Shown: positions 1 to 12,670, numbered from the stretch's first letter. The stretch is 64,000 nt of DNA from Tillandsia leiboldiana (GCA_029204045.2 CM055062.1:3173048-3237047); one strand, 5' to 3'. Numbers and translations: made by a program. The notes: generated by a model not told the origin, from the letters alone.

Positions 1-2069
1 TGAGCACGGCGTTCAGCAAGTCGATTGTCACTTACTGGAGGTGACGGCTCGTAAAAATGATTCTCCGTTTATGAGAACGAGCCAAAACAGTGTGTATTTA
101 GTGTATAAAATGCATTCCGAGTAAACCTGGGGGCCTGGCTGTAATTGTAGCAGTGTGGAAAAGCTAGCTGAAGGTTCTAAAGTGGTTTTGACCTTTCAGT
201 GGGGTTCCTGGAGTTCCTGTTAAGCTAAATATGCTTAATGTTGCGCAAATCGACGAAACGGTCGATTCGCGCTTATGCACTTTGAGGATTTGATAGATCC
301 TGAGTTGTCACCCGGTATTATTGTAGGGCCCAGTCGTCAGGAGCCAGCTGTGATCCGTCTTGTGGTTGTCGCGACCGTCTACCTTCTGGTGGAGTCGTTG
401 TTCCTCCTATATACAGGTGGGTTATCTTCGGTCCGCGTTTTATCAGGTTGGCCCTATTGGGTGCCGTGGTAGGTCGGACCCCTGTTCTTGGTGTAGCCCT
501 GAACCTATGCTTTAGCCTTATTATATGCTTTCATTCCAGCATTCAGTTATTTCAGCTATATTGCCTGATTATACATATGAGCCTTTCGTGATACTCTATT
601 CTTCACTGCATATTTAGAATAGGAGTTCTAGTCTCAGTACTTGGCATGAATTGCATCAGTATCGATATCCTAGTGGGGATTTCCTCGGCTTCTCGCCGTC
701 TGTCCGGTCTACCGACCGTGGACTGAGATTTAGCAGTATGATTGCTATTGAGTTTATACCTGTTCTTATTACTTGCTTATCTACCAGCAGTTGCTTGATT
801 ACCCTACTGAGATATATCATGCTTATATTCCAGCAGTTGCTTGTCATATCGTGCTTACATTCCAGCAGTTACTAGTGTATCATGTGGAGTTATATTATGA
901 TTTCTTCAACAGTTGATATGCATTTCCTGGACACATGCCATGCTTGATTGGTCACTAGCATAGTTCTATACCTGTCTCTATTCTTCACTGCATATTTAGA
1001 ATAGGAGATACTACTTCAGCATGTGGCATGTTATACCTGTATCCCGGTGGGGATTTTCCTCGGCTTCTTGCCGTCTATGTGGTCAGTGGACCATGGTTTG
1101 AGCATCAGCATTATGATCGCCGTCGAGCCAAGCTTTTCGTCACGCACACCGACGGTTTGGCCACCGTGTGGGTGTTCTTTACCGGTAGAGAGGTCTGATT
1201 GACCCGTGAGCCTAGTGGGGTTATGATAGCTTGATTGTGTGACCAAAAGTGGTTGTTGCCTGAGGTCATATGCTCCATGGTAAAATTTAGCCTGAGGCCC
1301 TTGTGGCCAAAAGTGGCAGTAATTGGGTATATTTGTGATGATTACTTTTGATGCATTATCCTTGTTTATCATTTACTGCTTGCCAGATTATCAGTGATAG
1401 CATGATTGTTTCCTGCTTATTAGTACAGTATATTCATTCCTGCTTGTCAGTTATAGCATGATCATTCATTCCTACTTGTAGTTTTATCAGTGATAGCATG
1501 ATCAGCTCTATATATGATTACACTGCTCTGTTGATTAATCCATGATTAATGGTACATGTTTGAATTATACCTTTCAGTTGCAGTATATCCTACTTTTGCT
1601 ATCCGCTTATTATTGTATCCAGTAGGTACGGCTTGCTATTTCCCGGCCCGTCGTGCCCACTGGGATACACTCCGGTGTGTCTCACACCCTCGGGTGACTG
1701 TTTTTCAGGTCCTTCGGGTGGGGGGACTTTTGGACGCTCTGTGTGAGGACGTGAGATAGACTGTCCCTGGTAGGATGTACCCCTTTTGTTTTAGTAAAAC
1801 TTATAACTGATATTCCCTTTTTGAGAACTGGATTGTAATAACTCTGGAACCTTGTGGATGTAATAGAGTAGAACTTCTTTAGTATATCTATCTTGTATCT
1901 ACTCTGATTGACTGTATCTGTTAGCCGAGCACATATAGGGAAGACTCTGTTAGAGATACAGAGACTTTTCTATATGTGTGGCGGTCTGCTCACGCCTTGG
2001 AGAAAACAAGTTTTAACTCTGATAAAAAAAAAATTTTTTAGACCCACTTTCGAATCTCGGGGCGTGACA
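1..2069 (+). mobile_element. B-family LTR, 3' two thirds, inserted in A's 3' LTR
   Basis: This stretch is the reverse complement of about 23921-25994, the LTR of element B, with only scattered differences. It ends in GGGGCGTGACA at 2069, the sense 3' end of that LTR, and A's LTR resumes at once with TAAATCCACAG. The uninterrupted version of that junction is at about 22892-22905, so this is a true insertion. The first third of the LTR is off the left edge, so I cannot tell a solo LTR from the 3' LTR of a full element. The expected target duplication would be TAAAT or close to it, but the other copy is not visible. The short open frames in it are chance frames; no gene is present. Confidence 0.9.
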
Positions 2070-5000
2070 TAAATCCACAGGTAAATGGAACTAGGCAGAT
2101 AATCAATAGTAAGTCCACTGATAATCAAGTATACTGAACAGTAGTAGGTACTGCATAAACATGCTAGAACATGGAAGTATAAAAGCTATGCATCAATCAC
2201 AAGAATATCAAGTACCCAATCAATGCCACTATTGGTCACGAGGACCTCAGGCTCATGCCACTATCTGGCACCTATCTGGCCGACATAACCCCACACCCAC
2301 TGGTGCTAATCTGGGGGCTCACGGGTCCCTCATCTAGACCACTTTACCGGTAAAGAACACTATGACGGTGGCCAAACCGTCAGTGTACGTGACGTACAGC
2401 GTGCGTGGCGATCAATCATGCTATGCTCAAGCTCGCGGTCCAACGACCGGGTAATCGGCAACAAGCCAGGAAAAAATCCCAACAGGGAGGCAGGTATCTG
2501 TGTGTATCTATCAATCAGGATCAATCATGCATATCTGAATACAGCAGTGTGACGAATGGCATGAAACTAGCAGCAATAATCAATCATGACATCTATACAT
2601 CAGGATATGCAAGCTGACAAGCAGATGTACATAAATATAGTGTGTCTAAGGAATCAGTGTCTATCAGAAAAATCATGCGATGTATAGATACAATCATCAG
2701 GACTAATCATGAACAGGTAAGGTCAAGCACATGTGTACATGCGATGTCTAAAGAAATCGATATCAGTCAAGATAGGTCATATAGATAAAATTAGCAGGGC
2801 TAACCAAAAACAGGTGTCCGACTGGACTAAAGCAACCAGAGGGCCAAAAAGCTAAAGCCCGGACCGAAGATAACCCACCTGAGTGTAGGCAGATCCTCGA
2901 ACTCCCGCTCTGCTACAGGGAGGCTGGTGCTGAACAACTGGGCCCTGAATAAACAGCTAATAGTCAGTAATAAGCTCACACAACCCATCCCGACGACACT
3001 ATAGTAACGGAAAGCTTAAACGGGTCAATAAAGTCGATTTATGGAACGAAATCTAATTCCCGATCAACGAGAGCCTACGGAACTCTAACAAGATGCCTAG
3101 TAGGTGTGTAAACACTGTCTAAAGACAGTCATCATGTCCAATTTACAATTTGATCCATAACAATTTCTTAATTGCATAAAAACACTAACATTATCGCTCG
3201 TTTCGACTCGTTCTTGAAATCCGGGAATCCAAAAGTTGCGCCGTAACTTTCAGCGCGTCCGTTACGACAAGACCAAGGCCGTGCTCACAAGATTTGGCCG
3301 AGACCAGGCCCATTAACAAAGTTGGCCCATAAACATTAGGGTTCCATTAACAACTATGCTAAAGCTTAACATATACTTGATCAAATTAAGAGTTAACTAG
3401 AGCATGGTGTTAAGCATGGACTAGGGACAGTGGGGCTCACCTGAGGCTTGCCGGAGACTGGCCGGAACAGTGGCCGGAGCAGCACCACCAAAGTGCCCAA
3501 GCTCGGGTTGGGTGCACTTGGAACAACACAGGCTCAGACCTGCACCAGAGGGGAGCACCAATTACATGAGGGTCCCAGAAGATGTTTGGTCCATGTGGGG
3601 TCGAGCCCCGGCGGCCGGAGGCGGCGGCGGCCGGAGACAAGCCCGAGGTTCACATCTCGGGTGCAATTATTGGAACCAACTTACAGGGCCACCTTAGCCC
3701 AACACAACATGATGGGAGTCACAACATGGGTGTCTAGGTCTTACCTGTAGAGGTGGCCGAAGCCCGGACCGCCGGAGATGGCCGGAGTCCGACTCGAGTG
3801 CAGTCTCGGGTGCAACCCTGGAATTCAGAATCCCGACGTTAATAAACCCATGCAAAGCCTCCGTCGACCTCTAAATGCTAAAGTAGGCCTACCTGGGTGG
3901 TTTTCCGGTGGCGGAGAGCGCCGACAACGCGCGGCGGCGGAGCTCGGTTGAAGCTCCAAATCCGTTAATGGTGGATTCCGGCCGAGCACCTCCGAGCCGG
4001 TGCAACTTGGACCAAATGTTTCCACTTGGCTCCAGGAGGCTTCTTGTGATGATGTCCGGAGGTGGGAGGCAGCGGCGGCGCCGGACGGCCGAGATCGGCC
4101 GAGGTTGAAGAAGACTGAAACTAGGGCAACTTCGGTTGGCCCCGATCTTCAACCGATGGCCCTCCAACTTCGTGGAGATGCTGAAGTCGATGAGAGGGCA
4201 CGAATCAACGGTGCTGATCTGCTTCTTGACGGTCGGATGACGGCGGCGTTTGGCGGCGGCCAAAATCAATAATTTCCGGCGACAAAGCTCCCGCCGGCAA
4301 TCGGGACGGCGGCAGCGGCTCGGGCTGCAACAGGGTGGTGTCCTTGGTGTCAGCAGCACACCGGACATGCCCAAATGACAAAACTAAATGAAAAGTTCCA
4401 AGAACTTACCTTCGCCGGAAAGATGGAGGAAGAAGATCGTCTCCCGCGGCGGCGCACGGCGGCAGCTGGGGCTGGGTCCACCTCAGCTCGGCTGCGGCTC
4501 CACGGGGAACTCCACAGGGAAGGACTTGGCCAACCAGGTTCCTCCCGAGCACCTTCCTTTCCCAAGAACCCGAGATCAAGGTGGTTCTTGATCCTTCATC
4601 TCCGGCGACGGGTGACGGCTGGTGCGGCTAGCGAGGAGTGCGGCGAGGGAGAGGGGGTTGTTGGGAGCTGCGGCTGTGGCTGAGGGCTACGGGGTTCTAG
4701 GTTTAAAACCCTAGCCCTAGCTCGGGTATACACCTGCATATATAGGTATAGTGCAACTTTGCAATTTAATCCCCCTAAGCCACCTCATTTGCAACCCAGT
4801 CCCTCACAACAAAAATATCTCACATCCCAGTCCTTCTCCAAGGTGTGGCACGCAAAACGAGGCAAGAAGTATAGGGTTTTATGTGCAAAAAGTCGCATTT
4901 TCACCGTATTTCACGCTTTTCGAGGCGTTCTGGTTGTCGAAATGAAAAATGGACTTCGCCACGACGTCCGGCTCGACGAGACCTATCAGGTAGCGATTTC

Positions 5001-5536
5001 TGATTTCCGAGAAACTGCCCGGATAAAAAACTCGGTCTATAAAATACCATTCCAAATTACAGTTAGCGTGCTTTTCGAGACTCTAGAGTCGTCAAACGGA
5101 AATTCCGTCAGTGCCATTGCGTTCAGAACGACGAAACCGTTCAAATCGACTACTTGAAGTGCTATGATCGGTTTCTAGACGGCGATTTGGCGAACGTTAG
5201 CACTTAGGGGTATTCGAAATTAGGGTTCACTATTCATCTACAGTCCCAAGCACTATTCACTTAAGTTGCGGGTCCCGCCCGCTTCTTCGTTGATTTCTGG
5301 AAGATCCGACCGTCGGATCTGAACTTGCTTAATATGGTTTTCACTCGGTTCGGCGATACGGTCGTGCTGGTGATCTCGGATTTTCGAGATTAGGCTCGGA
5401 TTGAAAAGTGACATTTTAGCCTCGTAACTGTGCAATTTACACTGCAGGAAAAAGGGGGTCACTTATGATTCAAAATTCAACTCGACTTTTATTCCTTCTC
5501 TTTTATTTATTTACAATAAAAATTCAAATTCTTACA
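2070..5536 (-). repeat. Element A 3' LTR (left part removed by the 1-2069 insertion)
   Basis: About 3.47 kb is visible and matches 22897-23920 plus 43048-45495. It ends in CAAATTCTTACA on the plus strand, that is, TGTAAGAATTTG as the sense start. A GC-rich block (about 3430-4690, rich in CCGG) and TATA-like GCATATATAG at 4736-4745 are shared with the other copy. Open frames of up to 161 codons in 3437-4683 are by-products of GC-rich LTR sequence on both strands and are not genes. Confidence 0.9.
3089..3093. other. Unoccupied B target site (CAAGA) in A's 3' LTR
   Basis: Here A's LTR reads TCTAACAAGATGCCTAG without a break. In the other LTR the same CAAGA occurs on both sides of element B (23916-23920 and 43048-43052). 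The site therefore serves as an internal empty-site control for the B insertion. Confidence 0.95.
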
Positions 5537-5574
5537 TCTCTACCACATAAAAAGAAGTTTCGTCCCCGAAACTT
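5537..5574 (-). promoter_or_regulatory. A polypurine tract and 3' hairpin
   Basis: Next to the 3' LTR the sense strand has GTGGTAGAGA (5537-5546), the likely plus-strand primer. At 5555-5574, between the pol stop and this tract, is a perfect 8-bp hairpin, sense AAGTTTCG-GGGA-CGAAACTT. The loop fits the GNRA pattern. Similar hairpins with different stems occur in B, C and E at the same relative place. Confidence 0.75.
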
Positions 5575-5581
5575 AGTACAA

Positions 5582-6628
5582 CTAGGAATCAAATAAATGG
5601 GGGTAACGCTCTATCATGGCTGACTCGCGTTCCCACGTGGCTTCACGCTCATCGTGGTTCTCCCATTGTACCTTGACGTAGGGGATCGATCTACTCCTCA
5701 GCTTCTTTTCATCTCGCGCCAGGATCTTCAGTGGTGCCTCATCATAACTCAGATCCTCGCGAAGCTGGACGGCGGTAGGGCTGATCACATGTGAAGGATC
5801 CCTGATATACTTCCGTAGCATGGAGACGTGGAAGACATTATGCACCCGGGCGAGGCTAGGAGGAAGAGCCAATCGATATGCTACAGGACCAATGCGCTCC
5901 AATATCTCAAAGGGACCGACAAATCGAGGACTGAGCTTGTTGCGAATCCCAAATCGCTTGATTCCCCGAGTTGGCGATACCTTCAGCAGAACATGATCAC
6001 CTACTTGGAACTCCAAGTCTCGTCGTCGTTGGTCCGCATAGCTCTTCTGTCTGCTCTGCGCGGTTAGCATCTGCTGTCTTGCTACTCGCACTCTGGCCTC
6101 TGCATCCTCAAGTAGCTCTGGCCCGATAACACGGCGCTCACCGACGTCATCCCAATAGATGGCGGAACGACATCGGCGCCCGTACAGTGCCTCATAAGGA
6201 GCCATACCGATACTCGCCTGGTAGCTGTTGTTGTAGGCGAACTCTACCAAGGGAAGATACCGGTACCAACCATCTCCGTACTCAAGTATACAGGCTCTCA
6301 GCATATCCTCCAATGTCTGAATGACTCGCTCGGACTGCCCGTCACTCTGGGGGTGGAAGGCAGTACTGAATTTTAGCTTCGTGCCCATAGCTTCCTGTAC
6401 ATTCCTCCAGAACTGAGACACAAAGCGAGTGTCCCTGTTCGAAACGATCGATGCCGGAGTGCCATAGAGTCGCACGATCTCATCAATATAGAGCTGGGCG
6501 AGTCTATCACGGGTCCAAGTCGTGTGTATTGGCAGAAAGTGGGCCGACTTGGTGAGTCGATCCACAATGACCCATATAGCATCGTGGCCTCGCTGGGATC
6601 GAGGCAGACCGGTAACGAAGTCCATCGT
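5582..6628 (-). pseudogene. pol: A pol, C-terminal part: integrase core and chromodomain-like tail
   Basis: The 347-codon frame covers the integrase core and C-terminus. It opens with MDFVTGLP (first catalytic Asp) and has DGQSERV with the catalytic Glu. The second catalytic Asp sits in a motif that is normally VSDRD in this family but reads VSNRD here (codon 6437-6439), which should inactivate strand transfer. The C-terminus has the usual GDHVLLKVSP and HNVFHVSMLRKY segments, then a chromodomain-like end (VKVQWENHDEREATWE) that in relatives steers insertion to chromatin. It is in frame with the upstream part but separated from it by one TAG (6629-6631), so it could only be made by readthrough. 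Confidence 0.9.
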
Positions 6629-7776
6629 GATCTACTCCCACTTCCAAACTGGTACAGGAAGCGGTTGCAATTTTCCCGCCGGTCTCTGGTGTTCCGCCTT
6701 CACCTGCTGGCAAACTAGGCACTGCGCTACATAGTTCGCCACGTCAGCCTTCATCCCAGGCCACCAGTAATGCTGTTTCAGATCCCGGTACATTTTAGTC
6801 CCGCCAGGATGTACCGAATATAAGGACCGATGTGCCTCAGTAAGGATGTCCTTCTTTAATTCACCGTCATCTGGAACACACCAACGACCCCTGAATCGAA
6901 TAGAGCCATCGGCGTGCAGCTGGTAATCGTCAGTCTGTCCCAATGATATCAGCTCTCGAATCTTTTGGAAGGAGGGGTCCGACTGCTGTCCCTCCTTTAT
7001 GCGATCAAGCAGGGTAGGCTGCACTACCATCGCTAAAAGTCGAGCGGTAGATCCCGAAGGAACGATCTCCAAGTCTAGACGCTGGAACTCAGAAATCAAG
7101 CGGTCCTGATCCGTGATCATTAGAAGCTCTGGGGACACGTGCTTTCGGCTCAAGGCATCCGCTACCACATTGGCCCGACCTGGGTGGTACTGGATAGTGA
7201 GATCGTAGTCCTTTAGCAATTCGAGCCATCGGCGCTGCCTTAAGTTCAGCTCCTTCTGAGTAAAGAGGTACTTCAGGCTCTGGTGATCAGTGAAGACCTC
7301 GCAGTGGACTCCATAAAGATAATACCTCCATAGCTTGAGTGCAAAAACCACCGCGGCAAGCTTGAGATCATGCGTCGGGTAGTTTTGCTCATAGGGCTTC
7401 AGCTGTCGAGAGGCAGAGGCTATTACTTTTTCATTTTGCATTAGAACACAGCCCAACCCGATCCGAGAGGCATCACAATATACCACATAGTTCTCGCCCT
7501 GGACCGGTAATGTCAACACAGGTGCCTCAGTCAATAGCCGCTTTAACTCATCGAAAGCGAGCTGGCACTCAGGAGTCCATATGAACTTTTCTTCTTTCCT
7601 CGTCAGACGCGTTATTGGAGCGGCGATTTTAGAAAACCCTTCGACGAATCGCCGATAATACCCCGCAAGACCGATGAAGCTGCGCACCTCAGTGGCATTG
7701 GTCGGCTGGGGCCACTCCTTGATAGCTTCAATTTTCTTGGGATCCACGGCGACGCCCTCAGAGGATATGATGTGCC
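6629..7776 (-). pseudogene. pol: A pol, middle part: RT thumb, RNase H, integrase zinc finger
   Basis: The frame continues A's reverse transcriptase from the C insertion point (7776) with DPKKIEAIKEWPQP, then RNase H (YCDASRIGLG, TDHQSLKYLF) and the integrase HHCC finger (HPGGTKMYRDL, YVAQCLVCQQVK). The RNase H Glu usually found in THDLELAAVV is Lys here (codon 7361-7363), so the nuclease is probably dead. An in-frame TAG at 6629-6631 follows WKWE and stops the protein before the integrase core; a single base change from CAG is the simplest origin. The missing N-terminal half lies at 19514-22158 on the far side of C. Confidence 0.92.
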
Positions 7777-10019
7777 CAAGATGTCACGCCCCGGGGTCGA
7801 AACTGCGACCCGGGCTCGCCAACAGATCCACCATCTGTACGGAAACTGCCGTACAGACGAAGTGTCTAGCCTGCAAAAGACCAAAACTACAGCTACACAG
7901 ATATCAGAGCGGATAAAAAGCTGTACTATAAAATTTCACAACTACAAAGTTGCAACAACACATAGCCTATCTCCCAAAACCAGATGATACAAATAGAAGT
8001 CCACCTATACAATAACTACCAATCCAACTGGGAGATAGCTAAACAGGAAAAAAACCAACTCCCACAATCCGGGATGGTACATCTACCTCACTCTAAAGTA
8101 ACAATGCTGGTAGGGAACTATCACGCGACTCCCTGTCCTCGGTCCGTCCAGTCAGCTCGGCAGGAACGGAAGAAAGCCTCAGCAACCTGTCACCGACAGA
8201 GGGTGTGAGAACTACATCCTACAGTAGTTCTCAGTGGGTACCGTCTCCAAGAACCACGGTCTGCCCACTAAGTCTACCAGAGGCATAAGATAACAGAAAA
8301 GACGGTGATAAAGTAAATAAGCTGGAAAAGAATCTACAGCTATCATGCCTCTATCTACTATGCTCAAAAGGAAAAGACTATGGATGATGGTATGCAGCCA
8401 CTCACTGCTGACACTATGTCACAAGTACTAAGCCCAAGACGCTCTACTATGACACATGCTATGCCAACACTCTCTCAGTGTATCCCAAATCTCATCGACT
8501 GCCCCACAGGGTCCAGTCAAGTCAAGCCTGCGCCCCCTGGTGTATCAACCAGGGTGTCCAATCGGACAAACTCGATATCTCACACAGTGACCCCATGGTA
8601 GCTCGGCCAGGGGTATCAAGCGACCTCTAGTATATGAACTAGGCGCATCATCGCAGCCTCGTCAGGCTCGGTATCACCATCGCAGCCTCATCAGGCTCGG
8701 AATCATCAACGCACCCGGGGCGTAGCTCGAGGGGTGCGACCCCACCGAACTCAAGTATCTCATCAGTAACACTGTCTCACAAGTGGCTCCTGCAGGCTAT
8801 AGTCCTCGATCAAACAGATCGGTATCTCGATGCTCAAAGCACAACTCAGTCGGAGAACCCTCCACGACTCAATCTCACAACACTGACCCGCTCAGCGAAA
8901 GTATCACACAGCTGGGACCACCGTCTCTCCCAACGGCTCCCACAAGAACACCCCACTCAACTCAACACACAAACACACGGTCGGAGATGCTCCACAGCCA
9001 GATCTACGAAGGGTCCGAAACCCCAGGAGACTAACACCTACGTCCCCAAGAAAGAGAACAGCCCTTAGAACCCAGATCACTCGAATCCGCTCGGGTGGAT
9101 AAGTTTATAAGAAACCATGTCATTTATTTCAGAAAATCATTCAATCTGAGAGAAATCCATCTTTTTAATGATTTTTAGTCTTTTTAGGAAAACCCTTTGA
9201 AATCAAGTTTTATGCCCAAGCCTCGAAGAGCTAATGCCCTCGTCCTATCAAACAAGAACAGACTCAGGCGACCTTGCGAGGCTTGGAAGAAACATTGGCT
9301 AACTAAAATCATGTGTTCGTCCAAAAAGGTTCTGGGTTCAAGGTCCTGCTAACACAAGTGCACCACGATCACAACACGGTGGTGACGAGAAAAACAGCGG
9401 AAAGTAAAACCCCGGGACCACCGTTTATCTGAAACGGTTCCCCACGCACTAACACTGGCCTAACCCAGCCACCAGACCCCACTCGGCCCCCCGGCCCGAG
9501 TGCAACACCCGTCCCACAACACTCTGACCACTCAGCCCACTACCCGGGCGAGGAACACTATGTCCAGAAGGATATGCACGGTGTGGGATGTCTAAAACAT
9601 AAAAGAACCTAGCCCAGATTAAGGTTCTCTATTGGTCTGGTCAAACACATGCACATATGACGGGGGTGCTAGTTAAGTTCCAAGAAAACACTTAAACTAG
9701 CATGCAATCCTATCACAATAGAATTAGAAGGAAGTCCGTAGACTTGGAGAGAAAAACCAATCCACCTCAGAATGCCACCAATTGCTTGTCGACACTTGCA
9801 ATTAGGCTCAGCGGGACTTACCTTGCCTCCACGAGGTCCGCACGCAAAACGGAGCACGCTGCGTCCAACCACACGACCGCGCGCTCCGTAGATGTCCCGA
9901 AACAAGCCGGCGGGTCCACGCGACGGAAAAGCCCACAACCGCCCCCGGCGGAAGCTAAAAACAGCACTCCAAGCTGCCAGGAGCGAAGAAATCGCAAAAT
10001 CAATCAAAACGGTCAAAAC

Positions 10020-10745
10020 CGAGCATCCGACGGTGAAAAACAGCCTCCGTCGGCGAAAACATCCTCCGTCAGTGAAAACCAGCGCCCGACGGCGAAAAAC
10101 AGACCCCGACGGCGAAAATAGCGCGCGGCGGCGAAAACCAGCCTCCGTCGGCGAAAACAGCCTCCGTCAGCGAAAATCAGCGCCCGACGGCGAAAAACAG
10201 CACGCGGCGGCAAAAAACTGCTCCGTCGGCGAAAATCAGCGCCCGACGGCGAAAATCAGCACGCGACGGTGAAAAACAGACTCCGACGGCGAAAACAGCG
10301 CGCGGCGGCGAAAACCAGCCTCCGTCGGCGAAAACAGCCTCCGTCAGCGAAAATCAGGGCCCGACGGCGAAAAACAGCACGCGGCGGCGAAAAACTGCTC
10401 CGTCGGCGAAAATCAGCGCCCGACGGCGAAAAACAGCACGCGGCGGCGAACAACAGACTTCGACGGCGAAAACAGCGCGCGGCGGCGAAAACCAGCCTCC
10501 GTCGGCGAAAACCAGCGCCCGATGGCGAAAACAGCGCAAAATCTGCTAGCGAAACAGTTCGCGAAAAACCTGCGAAAACCGCTCGCGAAAAACAGCGGAA
10601 GACAGCGAAAACTGCGCGTGGAACCGCTTGCGAAACTGCTCGCAAAAACAGCGAGAAACGGCTTGCGAAAAATAGTGAAAACCTGCGCGAAAGCCAGCGC
10701 GAAAACTGCTCGCAACCTGCTCGCGAAAACTGCTCAAAATCTGCT
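10020..10745. repeat. GGCGAAAA minisatellite with 177-bp higher-order unit (3' LTR of C)
   Basis: Short degenerate units of about 17-20 bp, built as CCGACGGCGAAAA or CTCCGTCGGCGAAAA, are stacked head to tail. They group into a larger unit of about 177 bp, best seen in the other LTR. From about 10540 the pattern changes to CTCGCGAAAACTG-type units. The repeat is open in several frames, which gives Arg/Lys-rich paper proteins. Confidence 0.85.
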
Positions 10746-10959
10746 TGACGGCGAAAAGCAGCAGCCGACGGCGAACACCGCGGCCGACGGCGAAAACAGC
10801 GGCCGACGGCGACCAATGGGCTCCGACGGCGAAAACACGCGCCGGTACGCAAACCGAGGAGTCGCCCGCCGTCCGAGAGCACGCCGAGCGGCGAAAACCC
10901 AGCCGCGCGACGAGGGAGGCCCGCCGCACGGCGCCAAACCAAGCAGCGCCGCGCAGCGA

Positions 10960-11345
10960 CCTGCTGCGCGGTGCCGGAGCGCGCCGCGCGCGGCGCCCAG
11001 CGGCGCTGCGCGCGGGCCCGCTGCGCTGCGCGCGGCCGTGCGCCCCTGCGCGCGCCCGCGCGCCCGCGCAGGCCCGCGCGGCCCGCGCACGGCCCTGCGG
11101 CGCGCGGCCTTGCCGCGCGAGCCTGCGCGCGGCCAGGCGGTGCCGCGCGCGCCTGCGCGCGGCCCTGCCGCGCGCGCCTGCGCGCGGCCAGGCAGTGCCG
11201 CGCGCGCCTGCGCGTGGCCTGGCATCGCCGCGTGCAGCACTTTGCTGTACGCGGCGCCGCGCCCAGCGGCACGTCGCCACAGGGTGCTGCCAACAGCAGC
11301 ACCCTGGCGCCGCGCGTGCGCCGTTGCGCGCGCGCGCGGCTGCCG
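10960..11345. repeat. Extreme GC/CpG-rich block (3' LTR of C)
   Basis: This block is almost pure G and C, with repeated CCTGCGCGCGGCC units of about 25-30 bp and alternating GCGCGCGCGC runs near 11327-11338. Alternating purine-pyrimidine of this kind can adopt Z-DNA, and the CpG density is very high. It is shared with 17840-18185. Confidence 0.85.
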
Positions 11346-11561
11346 GCGATGGAAAAGCTAAAATAAATATAAAAACCCCCGATAAATCCAATAAATCCAA
11401 AAATCCATTTTTTTAGCTTTTAAAAACCAATTAAAAATCCCCAAAGCTCAAAAACTCCAAAAAAACTGCATTCGCTTACCTCGTCGACGCTCGCCGCACG
11501 CCCACGAGCTCCACTCGGCCTCCAATGGCGAGTCCAAAAACCAAGAATGCCTCAAAACCCT

Positions 11562-11640
11562 CTTCTTTCTTCTTCTTCTTCTTCCTTTTCCTCTCTTTTC
11601 TTTTCCTTTCTTTCTTTCTTCCTTTTCTTTCTTTCTCTGC
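11562..11640. repeat. CTT/CTTT polypyrimidine tract (3' LTR of C)
   Basis: The tract is pure C/T, mostly CTT, then CTTTC units, on the plus strand; in the element's sense it is a GAA/GAAAG purine tract. It lies just downstream (sense) of the TATA box, so it would be near the start of the transcript. It is shared with 18401-18480. Confidence 0.9.
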
Positions 11641-11714
11641 TGCAGAGGGAGGGTTGGAGCCTTTTATAAAGCAAAAGGCTTTAATTAATTTAATTAATTA
11701 ATTAACTAATTCCA

Positions 11715-12435
11715 AAAATCCAACTCCAACTCACTTTTTGCCTTCGGGCTCTCCGCCGCTGCCCGGAACCTCCCGAACTCCGCTGTAAATCAAAAGTACA
11801 CGCGCTCACAGCTTTTTCTCTTCAAAAAGCTCATCCGTTGAGTCGGTGTGCTCAAATCAAATACCGGCTCCAAAATTGCCAGTTCCGACTCACTTTTTGC
11901 CTCCGGGTCCTCCGTGTCAGTCCGGAACCTCCCGAACCTCGCTGTAAATCAAAAGTACACGTGTCCACAGCTTTTTCTCTTCAAAAAGCTCGTCCGTTGA
12001 GTCGGGATGCTCAAATCAAATACCGGCTCCAAAATTGCCAGTTCCGACTCACTTTTTGCCTCCGGGTCCTCCGCGTCAGTCTGGAACCTCCCGAACCTCG
12101 CTGTAAATCAAAAGTAGACGTGTCCACAGCTTTTTCTCTTCAAAAAGCTCGTCCGTTGAGTCGGGGTGCTCAAATCAATTACCGGCTCCAAAATTGCCAG
12201 TTCCGACTCACTTTTTGCCTCTGGATCCTCCGCGTCAGTCCGGAACCTCCCGGACCTCGCTGTAAATCAAAAGTATACGTGTCCACAGCTTTTTCTCTTC
12301 AAAAAGCTCATCCGTTGAGTCGGGGTGCTCAAATCAATTACCGGCTCCAAAATTGCCAGTTCCGACTCACTTTTTACCTCCGGATCCTCCGCGTCAGTCC
12401 GGAACCTCCCGAACCTCGCTGTAATATGAAAGTAC
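11715..12435. repeat. 159-bp tandem repeats (3' LTR of C)
   Basis: About 4.5 head-to-tail copies of a 159-bp unit are present. The landmark TCCGTTGAGTCGG recurs at about 11834, 11993, 12152 and 12311, exactly 159 bp apart. The first copy is the most diverged. Because 159 is 3 x 53, one frame stays open across all copies and gives a 394-codon repetitive frame (11838-13022), which I do not regard as a gene. Confidence 0.92.
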
Positions 12436-12670
12436 ACCTGTTCCAAGTGTTCCTGAATTTCCAGCACTCCACGGTGAAGTCGGAAATTCCCAATCTCATC
12501 CTCAATCGGCCTACAAAGCCCGAAAAAACCCCGAATCGAGCTGGAGCTTCCGCGTTGATCCGAATCAACCCGGCATCCACTGTAAACTCAGATGCAACAT
12601 GCCCAAGGCAACTCTCTGCTCCAAGCCATCTGTGTGGTCGGCGCGCTATCCAAAGACCCGGTACTCTACA

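Larger units (their letters stand above)
7782..12670 (-). repeat. Element C 3' LTR
   Basis: The LTR runs from TGTCACGCCCCGGGG to GGTACTCTACA on the plus strand. From left to right it holds about 2.2 kb of unremarkable sequence, GGCGAAAA-type tandem repeats, a very GC-rich block, a CTT tract, a TATA box in the sense direction (11660-11668) and 159-bp tandem repeats. No gene is supported in it; long frames here follow from repeats whose lengths are multiples of three. Confidence 0.93.

Noticed and set aside
3437..4683. Many overlapping frames of 66-161 codons (and copies at 43396-44642)
   Set aside because: GC-rich LTR of A; frames occur on both strands, and the two LTR copies differ without codon pattern.
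6629..6631. Programmed readthrough of the TAG in A pol
   Set aside because: The context is not a known readthrough signal, and A and C both have isolated TAG codons of the kind made by C-to-T mutation.
10256..11416. Several 200-350-codon Arg/Ala-rich frames on both strands
   Set aside because: GC-rich minisatellite with few AT-rich stop codons; frames overlap on all strands and hold no recognisable domain.
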